Made by a program: the position numbers and the translations under genes. A DNA stretch of 15,646 bases from Rikenellaceae bacterium (GTDB taxonomy: Bacteria > Bacteroidota > Bacteroidia > Bacteroidales > UBA932), in NCBI GenBank assembly GCA_012800665.1, contig JAAZIW010000079.1, positions 1-15,646 of the forward strand. The letters are read 5' to 3'. Of the stretch, positions 7,089-14,258 are shown piece after piece; within the stretch, counting starts at the first letter, position 1; each line of letters starts with the position of its first letter. The notes beneath the pieces are model-generated. The model was given only the letters and a program-made list of their open reading frames with translations. It was not told where the DNA came from and did not search any database.

Positions 7089-7096
7089 TAACTTTG
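7089..7096 (+). promoter_or_regulatory. Putative -7 box of the phosphoesterase-SusCD operon
   Basis: TAACTTTG exactly fits TAnnTTTG and lies 19 nt before the ATG at 7116. Upstream is a nine-T run (7078-7086) and a T-rich GTTTTTC at 7061-7067 in the region where a -33 element would be expected, but no clean TTTG is present at about 20 nt. No other convincing promoter is seen before the right edge, so this may serve the whole operon. Confidence 0.55.
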
Positions 7097-7115
7097 ACAA
7101 GACAAGTAAAATATA

Positions 7116-9080
7116 ATGAAAAGAGATATAATATATGTCCTTCTGATTATCTTGTTCATGGGATTAACTTCGGCTACGTGTGGGAAACAAGATCCCGATA
7201 CACGAGACGAATTTTCCGTATCCCTGATAATCCCCGGCTCCGTAGATGTATCTGTAGGAGGAACAGTGGAATTTGCTGTGAAGGACGGCCAGGCGCCGCT
7301 CGTCTCGGATATTGTGCTGCTGACTTCCGAAAACAGCGGAGTATCTGTCCCCGCGGCCATACTTTCGTCAAGCGCCTCAAAAATCAGTTTCCGTCTTCCT
7401 TCCTCAATAACCTCCTCCGGCTTTTATAAGGTTTTTGTCAAGAGGGGGGAAAGAAAGAAAGAGATGGGTTCGACCTGGTTCAATATAGTTGTCAAACTCG
7501 ATTTCGAACCGGATGCCTCCAGTACAATATATGGGCAGGTAAGGTGTAATGGCAAGGGAGTGGCAGATGTGGTTTTGTCAGATGGGGTGGAGGTTGTGAA
7601 AACCAATGAGGACGGTTATTATCAGATAGCATCCAAAAAAGCTTTCGGGTATGTTTTCGTATCCGTGCCAAGCGGCTATGAAGTTCCTGCGGAGGGAGCG
7701 TTGCCGAAGCTTCACTATATGCTCAAAAACGATGCTTCCACACCGGAGAGAGTGGATTTTGTCCTCTATAACGCCCCCTCGCAGGAAAAGTTCAAGTTGC
7801 TGGTGTTCGGCGATATTCACCTTGCAAACAGAACAAGAGACCTAATCCAGTTTAGGGATTTTATGGAAGATGTGAGTTCTTATCAGAGAACTAATAGCGG
7901 AGAACCGATTTATGGTCTTACACTCGGCGACATGACCTGGGACTTGTATTGGTTCAGCAATAAATTCAGTTTTCCGGAATATCTTCAAACGCTCGATTCC
8001 GGTATAAAAGGGCTTCCCATCTATCAAACAATGGGGAATCACGACAATAACTATATGACCTATTCGGACCGCGATGCCGCACAGGCTTATGTCAGTCAGG
8101 TAGCCCCTACCTTTTATTCTTATAATATAGGCAAATGGCATTTCATTGTCCTCGACGATATAGATTGTTCGCAATATGACGGCACCACAAGCCGTAATTA
8201 CACTAAAAACTTTACCCCCGAACAACTCTCATGGCTGCAGAAAGATCTCGCAATGGTGCCGGCCGACACCCCGCTTGTAATATCGACACATGCGCAGATA
8301 TTTTATCCCTCAGGCACATCTTCATTTGCAATTGACGGCGGAAACTCCCGCATAGCCAATACCACACAGTTTCTGAACATCATAGGCAATCGCAAGGCGC
8401 ATATATTCACAGGACACACCCACATTATTTTCAATGTCACTCAGGATGAAAGCATAGTGGGAGGCCGTGATATTTTTGAACATAATTCGGGTGCCGTATG
8501 CGGAACTTGGTGGTGGACAGGTTATTATTCCGGCATTAACATTAGTACGGACGGCTCTCCGGGCGGCTATCAGATTGTCAGCTTTGACGGCAGGGACATA
8601 TCATGGCAGTACAAGGCTACAGGCAAGAGTAAGGATTTCCAATTCCGCACTTACGACCGTAATACAATGGACCTTTCCATAGGGAATTGGGCTCCCAACT
8701 GCACAGATGTTACCGCTCAATCGAGATATGCAAAATATGCTTCATATTGGACAGGTACAAGTTCAAGCAATTATGTTTACTTCAATGTTTGGAATTATAA
8801 TCCCCGATGGACAATTTCCGTAACAGAAAACGGCAATACACTTGATGTGACAAAGGTGGATGTATATGACCCCCTTCATATTGTCAGCTATGTCGCCCCG
8901 CGGGTAAATGAAAATTCTTCTTCACTTAACTTCGCTACCAATATAAACCGCCACACATTCAGGGTTGCCGCGGAATCTGCCGCCTCCACCCTCGAATTCA
9001 GGATTTCAGACGAATTCGGGAATGTGTATTCCGAAACCATGAAAAGACCGAAAACATTCAGTATAAATACATATAAATAA
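7116..9080 (+). CDS. Exported calcineurin-like metallophosphoesterase
   Basis: This 654-residue protein has an N-terminal export signal (hydrophobic residues 5-20) with Cys22 in a poor lipobox (SATC), so it is probably, but not certainly, a lipoprotein. Predicted order: an Ig-like beta domain at about 33-128; a carboxypeptidase-regulatory-like N-domain of calcineurin phosphoesterases at about 138-218 (GKGVADVVLSDGVEVVKTNE); the metallophosphatase core at about 226-440; and a C-terminal beta domain starting near 455 (WWWTGYYSG, TDGSPGGY). All metal and catalytic motifs are present: GDIH (D233, H235), GDMTWD (D272), GNHD (N308, H309), H392 in STHAQ, and GHTH (H434, H436). A dinuclear metal centre hydrolysing phosphomono- or diesters is therefore expected; the substrate is unknown. 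It precedes susC by 37 nt with no promoter between and probably acts on the imported nutrient at the cell surface or in the periplasm. Confidence 0.93.
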   Translation: MKRDIIYVLLIILFMGLTSATCGKQDPDTRDEFSVSLIIPGSVDVSVGGTVEFAVKDGQAPLVSDIVLLTSENSGVSVPAAILSSSASKISFRLPSSITSSGFYKVFVKRGERKKEMGSTWFNIVVKLDFEPDASSTIYGQVRCNGKGVADVVLSDGVEVVKTNEDGYYQIASKKAFGYVFVSVPSGYEVPAEGALPKLHYMLKNDASTPERVDFVLYNAPSQEKFKLLVFGDIHLANRTRDLIQFRDFMEDVSSYQRTNSGEPIYGLTLGDMTWDLYWFSNKFSFPEYLQTLDSGIKGLPIYQTMGNHDNNYMTYSDRDAAQAYVSQVAPTFYSYNIGKWHFIVLDDIDCSQYDGTTSRNYTKNFTPEQLSWLQKDLAMVPADTPLVISTHAQIFYPSGTSSFAIDGGNSRIANTTQFLNIIGNRKAHIFTGHTHIIFNVTQDESIVGGRDIFEHNSGAVCGTWWWTGYYSGINISTDGSPGGYQIVSFDGRDISWQYKATGKSKDFQFRTYDRNTMDLSIGNWAPNCTDVTAQSRYAKYASYWTGTSSSNYVYFNVWNYNPRWTISVTENGNTLDVTKVDVYDPLHIVSYVAPRVNENSSSLNFATNINRHTFRVAAESAASTLEFRISDEFGNVYSETMKRPKTFSINTYK

Positions 9081-9117
9081 GATTAACAATATAATTAACA
9101 CAAAAAACTAATCGCCT

Positions 9118-12100
9118 ATGAAAGTGCTTTCCAGACTTTCCGTATTGCTGCTTGCAATATGGTGCATCACAATGCCTGCGCTTGCTCAAAACAACCGTAC
9201 CATTACAGGTAAGGTGGTTGACAGCAAGGGGCAGGGCGTTATCGCCGCGGGTGTCATCATTGACGGCACCTTGCGCGGAACGCTTACCGATGATGACGGC
9301 CGTTTCGAGCTCGTAGTCCCTACCGGGGCTGTGACGCTCGAGGTGAGTTGTCTCGGTTATCTTACACAAAAAGTTTCGGTGCCTGCCGGCCAGTCCATCT
9401 TGGACATAATTCTTCCCGAGGGTGATATGACTCTGGAAGAAACAGTGGTAATCGGCTATGGTACTCAGAAAAAAGTGAATCTTACCGGCGCTGTAACTGC
9501 AGTGTCGGGCGAGGACCTTTCTTTAAGGACGGCCCATAACGCCACCCTTATGCTTCAGGGAGCTGTCCCTGGCCTCAATATCACCACCTCTTCCGGCAAC
9601 CCCGGAAGCACGGCTTCCATAAACATAAGGGGAGTCACCTCCATCAATGATGCTTCTCCTCTCATTTTGGTGGATGGTGCGGTTGGAGATATCGACAGGG
9701 TGAATCCTAACGATATAGAGTCTATATCTGTAATAAAGGATGCCTCTGCCGCCGCAGTTTATGGCGCCCGCGCAGCCTTCGGTGTTATTCTTATTACCAC
9801 CAAGCAGGGCAGGAGCCGCGATGACGGCAAAGCCACAGTCCGCTTCAGCGCCCGATATGGCTGGGAAGAGCCAACTACAAGCACAGACTATGAAAATAGG
9901 GGTTATTGGTCGGTGTATACCACAAACCTCTTCTGGGAACCCACCAAGGGCTCAAAGTATATCTCTTACGATGCCAATGATATGATGCAGCTCTTGGCCC
10001 GCGTGAACGACAAGACGGAGCATCCGGACCGTCCGTGGGTGGTTGAGCAGACAATCGGAGGCAAGAAGCAATGGAAATATTACGCCAACACGGACTATTG
10101 GCACGAACTTTTTGTTGACAGGCATCCGGTGCAGCAATACAATGTTTCCGTAACAGGCGGCAACAAGAATGTGAAGTATTTCCTCTCCGGCGGATACGAC
10201 AATCAAACCGGTATAATGAAGGTTAACCCCGATGTTTTTCAGAAATATAATCTCCGCGCCAAGTTCGACTTCCGTATAAACAAATGGGCTACGATGTCCA
10301 ATAATACGTCGTTTTATTCTTCCGGATACGACTTTCAGGGCGTGGGCAATGTGGAGAACGTTATCGCATACGGCGCCCGCCACTTCCTGTCGAACTACAC
10401 CCTCAAGAATCCCGACGGCTCTTGGGTATATGCGGTTCCCTACCAGAGCTACCGCGTGGGTAACGGCCGCCATGCCATCGTTGGCAACAACAATAATATC
10501 AATAAGCGCGACCGCACCGACTTCAGCAACACCACTCAGCTTGTGATAAAGCCCGTTGACAGTTTCTGGATTACAGGTAACTTCACTTACAGGTTCCGTC
10601 AGAACCGAAACACCAGCCGTACCACGAATTTCGCCTACAGGGTGAACCCCGATGATGAACTCTCGTATTATACCAGCGGCGCGGGGCTCAACGAGCTGAC
10701 TGAGTCTGTAGCCACCTATCTATATAAGGCGGCGAACGTATTCGCTACATACGACGAAGAGTTCGGCCATCATCATCTTGGCGCCACGGTAGGCTGGAAT
10801 ATGGAAACTCAATATTACAAGACTTTCTCGGCATCTGCCGAAAATCTCATTTCGGATTATCTCAACGACCTCGGTCTTGCGGCTCCGGACACCACTACCG
10901 GTGAAATAATAGACAATGTTTCCGGAGGTCAGACCGAATATGCCCTTATGGGTTTCTTCGGCAGGGCCAATTACGACTATAAGGGCCGCTATCTTTTTGA
11001 GGTCAGCGCCCGTTATGACGGTACTTCCCGCTTTGCTCCGGGACAGCGCTGGGGCTTCTTCCCCTCGGCTTCCGTGGGATGGCGTATTTCCGAAGAGCCC
11101 TTCTTCTCTCCAATAAGGAATACGGTAAATAACCTGAAAGTTCGCGGTTCAATAGGAACTCTCGGCAATCAGAATGTAGCCAACTACATCTATATCCGAA
11201 GCATTAAGTTTTCGGACCTCAAGCATTCCTTCGGCGGCAGCTCGCTTCCGAAATATTCCTACCTGACGGCGCCCAATGCTTCCGACTTGAGTTGGGAGAC
11301 TGCCGAGCAGTGGAATGTCGGACTCGATGCCTCGGCATTCAACAGCCGTTTGCAATTCACTGCCGAAACCTATGTCCGCAACACGAAAGGAATGCTTACC
11401 GAGGGATTCGCCCTTCCGGCGGTTTACGGAGCGGATTCTCCCCGGATGAATACCGCCGACTTGAGTACAAGAGGCTATGAGCTGTCGCTTCAATGGCGCA
11501 ATCAGATTAGAGTCGCCGGCAAACCGTTCGGCTATGGAATACGTGCAAGCATGAGCGATTTCTCTTCTGTAATAACCAAGTTCGACAATCCCGAAAAGGC
11601 TTTTGCGAAAACTTATTATGAGGGACAAAAGCTCGGCGATATCTGGGGCTTTGTCTGCAGCGGCATATTTCAGACCGATGAAGAGGCAAGAGACTGGACC
11701 ACAGTGGTATATGATGGCGAAGGCAATCCCGTAGGCGGAGTGGACCAAAGCTATATGAACACTTATCTCCAGAACGGAGTATGGAGCGCAGGTAACCTCA
11801 GGTTTGAAGATTTGGATGGGGACCATAAAATCTCCACCGGCGAGAACACCGCCAATAATCCCGGAGACCGGAAAATTCTCGGCAATTCCCTTCCTCATTT
11901 GCAATATGGTATTACCTTGGATGCCGATTATTTAGGCTTCGATTTCTCCATCTTCTTCCAGGGAACAGGCAACCACTATTGGTATCCCACCGGCGGCAAC
12001 TTTGCATTTTGGGGTCCGTATTCCCTCGGATACTGCTCCTTCCTCCCGAAGAACTTCTTAGATAATGTTTGGAGCAAGGACAATCCCGATGCCTACTTCC

Positions 12101-12420
12101 CCAAGCCTGGTTCGAACCGCGCTTCAAACAGCAGGGGCGAGTTGGGAGTGGTGAACAGCCGCTATCTCCAGAATATCCGATATTTGAGACTCAAGAACCT
12201 CAATTTCGGATATACTATTCCTCAAAAGCTCACTCATAAGTTTGGCTTGGAAAAGGTGCGGATATACTTCTCCGGAGAGAATCTCGAGTATTGGTCTCCG
12301 ATTAAGAAGAACAGCGCTTTCGTTGACCCTGAAGCGGCCATCGACCGTTCAGATGCCTACAACAACGGTTTCTACCCATGGCAGAAATCGTATATGTTCG
12401 GTATAGATATAACTTTCTAA
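9118..12420 (+). CDS. SusC/RagA-family TonB-dependent outer-membrane receptor
   Basis: An 1100-residue outer-membrane transporter that would import an oligomeric nutrient captured by its SusD partner, using TonB-ExbBD energy. Domains in order: signal peptide 1-23 with cleavage at ALA|Q; a carboxypeptidase-D-regulatory-like domain at about 28-103 (ITGKVVDSKGQGVIAAGV); a TonB-box region with the SusC hallmark LEETVVIGYGTQKKVNLTGA (106-125); the plug at about 118-230 with INIRGVTSINDASPLILVDG and the signature KDASAAAVYGARAAFGVILI; then a 22-strand-type barrel to a terminal Phe (YMFGIDITF). DLDGDHKISTGEN resembles the Asp-rich Ca-binding loop common in SusC barrels. There is no N-terminal STN domain, so signalling to an anti-sigma factor is not indicated. 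The substrate cannot be read from the sequence. susD follows 16 nt later. Confidence 0.97.
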   Translation: MKVLSRLSVLLLAIWCITMPALAQNNRTITGKVVDSKGQGVIAAGVIIDGTLRGTLTDDDGRFELVVPTGAVTLEVSCLGYLTQKVSVPAGQSILDIILPEGDMTLEETVVIGYGTQKKVNLTGAVTAVSGEDLSLRTAHNATLMLQGAVPGLNITTSSGNPGSTASINIRGVTSINDASPLILVDGAVGDIDRVNPNDIESISVIKDASAAAVYGARAAFGVILITTKQGRSRDDGKATVRFSARYGWEEPTTSTDYENRGYWSVYTTNLFWEPTKGSKYISYDANDMMQLLARVNDKTEHPDRPWVVEQTIGGKKQWKYYANTDYWHELFVDRHPVQQYNVSVTGGNKNVKYFLSGGYDNQTGIMKVNPDVFQKYNLRAKFDFRINKWATMSNNTSFYSSGYDFQGVGNVENVIAYGARHFLSNYTLKNPDGSWVYAVPYQSYRVGNGRHAIVGNNNNINKRDRTDFSNTTQLVIKPVDSFWITGNFTYRFRQNRNTSRTTNFAYRVNPDDELSYYTSGAGLNELTESVATYLYKAANVFATYDEEFGHHHLGATVGWNMETQYYKTFSASAENLISDYLNDLGLAAPDTTTGEIIDNVSGGQTEYALMGFFGRANYDYKGRYLFEVSARYDGTSRFAPGQRWGFFPSASVGWRISEEPFFSPIRNTVNNLKVRGSIGTLGNQNVANYIYIRSIKFSDLKHSFGGSSLPKYSYLTAPNASDLSWETAEQWNVGLDASAFNSRLQFTAETYVRNTKGMLTEGFALPAVYGADSPRMNTADLSTRGYELSLQWRNQIRVAGKPFGYGIRASMSDFSSVITKFDNPEKAFAKTYYEGQKLGDIWGFVCSGIFQTDEEARDWTTVVYDGEGNPVGGVDQSYMNTYLQNGVWSAGNLRFEDLDGDHKISTGENTANNPGDRKILGNSLPHLQYGITLDADYLGFDFSIFFQGTGNHYWYPTGGNFAFWGPYSLGYCSFLPKNFLDNVWSKDNPDAYFPKPGSNRASNSRGELGVVNSRYLQNIRYLRLKNLNFGYTIPQKLTHKFGLEKVRIYFSGENLEYWSPIKKNSAFVDPEAAIDRSDAYNNGFYPWQKSYMFGIDITF

Positions 12421-12423
12421 TAT

Positions 12424-12429
12424 AGGAGA
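12424..12429 (+). promoter_or_regulatory. Shine-Dalgarno-like ribosome binding site of the SusD-like gene
   Basis: AGGAGA lies in the 16-nt SusC-SusD gap, with AGGAG ending 8 nt before the ATG at 12437. This is a near-ideal Shine-Dalgarno position, whereas other starts in this window (tpiA, rbfA, susC, the phosphoesterase) lack one, as is usual in Bacteroidota. Confidence 0.5.
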
Positions 12430-12436
12430 CAAAAAG

Positions 12437-14236
12437 ATGAAAAAATATATACTCATCCTGGTAACTCTTGCAATAGGCGCAGTTTCATGCGACTTCCTTG
12501 ACAGGCAACCCTACGACTCCCTTACTCCAGGCGATTACTTCAAGACAGAGACCGATTTGCAATTGTTCTCCAATAACTTTTACGCCAGCAGCTATATTTT
12601 CAACAGCACTCCATACGATGGTCAGAACGACCTCTTTTTCCAAGGCACCACCATTCCGGACGAGCTCCGGGGAGGTACAAACCGTCAGGTTCCTGCTTCA
12701 GGAGGCGGATGGAATTGGGGTATACTCCGTAAAATCAACACTCTTCTCGGCTATATAGACCAATGTGAAGATGAACAAGTAAAATTAAAATATACGGCTT
12801 TGGCGCGTTTCTTCCGTGCGGCCTTCTATTTTCAGAAGTTGCAGAGATTCGGGGATGTCCCATGGATTGACCGTGAACTCGGCTCTGCCGATGAAGAATT
12901 ACAGAATCCGCGCGACAACAGGGAGGTGATAATCACCCATATGATAGAGGATGTGGACTTTGCCATAGAAAATCTTCCGACTGCGGTTTCGACCTATCGC
13001 GTGAACAAGTGGGCGGCTCTTGCGCTCAAGGCACAATTCTGCCTATATGAGGGCACTTTCCGCAAATATCACGCAGGTGATGTTTTCCTGCAGACCCTGC
13101 CGGCCGATGCCAAGACGCCTGCTTATTATCTGGGTCTTGCAGCAAATGCGGCAAAGGAGATAATGGACGGCAATATGTATAAACTCTTTACTACCGGCAA
13201 TCCGAATTCCGACTACGGAACGCTTTTCAGACAGCCCGAAGCCAGCAAGGACGAATACATATTGGCGGTGGACTACAACACCAGCCTTCAGCTTGTACAC
13301 GACCGCACTTTCAATTTCAGCCAGAACGGCAGTTATATGCTTTCTAAAAAAGCTGTGGATATGTATTTGAAAGCGGACGGCACTCGCTTTACTTCCGAGG
13401 CTTTATGGCAGACCAAGGGTTTCATAGATCAGGTTTCGGGACGCGATCCGCGCCTTGCCCAGACCATTGTTACCCCCGGCTATAAAAGAGTCAGTACCGG
13501 CGCCGCAAAGGATGTATCATATCCCTGGCTCACCCGTGCTTATAGCGGTTACTATCCACATAAGTTCGTGATGGACTTCGGTACTGCCTCGGCGAATGCC
13601 GCTGTGGACCCCACAGACAAATCCTACAACGACCTGCCCATCTATCGCTATGGAGAAGTTCTGCTTAATTATGCAGAGGCTCATGCGGAATTGGGAGACC
13701 TTACTCAGGCAATGCTTGATGAGAGCATCAATCTCCTGCGTGACCGCGTAGGTATGCCTCATCTTTCCCTTGCCGCGGCCAATGCCGACCCGGATTGGTA
13801 TCTTTCCCATCCCGATTATGGATATAGCAATGTTTCAGGCGCCAATAAGGGCATCATCCTCGAAATCCGCCGCGAGCGCACAGTGGAACTCATGGCCGAA
13901 GGCGATTTCCGCTGGAACGACTTGATGCGCTGGAAGGAGGGAAGTTGCATCGCCCAGGCGATGGAAGGCTTTTATGTGGCGGCAGAGGGGGATGTAGACC
14001 TTTCGGGAGATGGCGTGGCCGATTATTATCTCTATAGCGAGAACGACCCGGGAGGCAATCCCATCAAGCATCAGGTTAAACTCACCGAAGGCACTAAGGG
14101 AAATATCGTGCCCTTCACCATAACTCATGTCTTCGATGAAACAAGAGATTATCTGTTCCCGATTCCTTCCAACGAAAGGTTGCTTAACCGTAATCTTACC
14201 CAGAATCCGAATTGGGATGACGGTTTGGATTTTTAA
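12437..14236 (+). CDS. SusD/RagB-family nutrient-binding outer-membrane lipoprotein
   Basis: This 599-residue lipoprotein is the expected partner that lids the SusC channel on the cell surface and binds its nutrient. The signal peptide ends in lipobox AVSC with Cys18, directly followed by DFLDRQPYDSLTPGDYF, the classic SusD N-terminus; Asp at +2 and +5 is compatible with surface export. Helical TPR-like segments follow (LRKINTLLGYIDQCEDEQVK near 96-115, KYTALARFFRAAFYFQKLQR), then the RagB/SusD C-terminal region with YRYGEVLLNYAEAHAELGD, ILEIRRERTVELMAEGDFRW (a strongly conserved family motif) and the terminal LTQNPNWDDGLDF. The segment VDLSGDGVADYYLY may be an Asp-rich metal-binding loop. 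Length is normal to slightly long for the family. It lies between the SusC gene and the BACON lipoprotein in one operon. Confidence 0.96.
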   Translation: MKKYILILVTLAIGAVSCDFLDRQPYDSLTPGDYFKTETDLQLFSNNFYASSYIFNSTPYDGQNDLFFQGTTIPDELRGGTNRQVPASGGGWNWGILRKINTLLGYIDQCEDEQVKLKYTALARFFRAAFYFQKLQRFGDVPWIDRELGSADEELQNPRDNREVIITHMIEDVDFAIENLPTAVSTYRVNKWAALALKAQFCLYEGTFRKYHAGDVFLQTLPADAKTPAYYLGLAANAAKEIMDGNMYKLFTTGNPNSDYGTLFRQPEASKDEYILAVDYNTSLQLVHDRTFNFSQNGSYMLSKKAVDMYLKADGTRFTSEALWQTKGFIDQVSGRDPRLAQTIVTPGYKRVSTGAAKDVSYPWLTRAYSGYYPHKFVMDFGTASANAAVDPTDKSYNDLPIYRYGEVLLNYAEAHAELGDLTQAMLDESINLLRDRVGMPHLSLAAANADPDWYLSHPDYGYSNVSGANKGIILEIRRERTVELMAEGDFRWNDLMRWKEGSCIAQAMEGFYVAAEGDVDLSGDGVADYYLYSENDPGGNPIKHQVKLTEGTKGNIVPFTITHVFDETRDYLFPIPSNERLLNRNLTQNPNWDDGLDF

Positions 14237-14258
14237 GGAAATTCTAAAAAGATAGAAT

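Noticed and set aside
7001..7429. 142-codon plus-strand frame starting before the phosphoesterase.
   Set aside because: It overlaps the signal peptide and Ig-like domain of the real gene in another frame and shows no coding character.
9081..9117. Separate promoter for susC.
   Set aside because: The 37-nt gap is AT-rich but has no TAnnTTTG box or hairpin; cotranscription with the phosphoesterase is simpler.
9952..10473. Long open frames opposite susC (this one of 173 codons, and 11149-11904 of 251 codons).
   Set aside because: They lie wholly inside a clearly coding SusC frame on the other strand, with no recognisable domain or start context; shadow frames.
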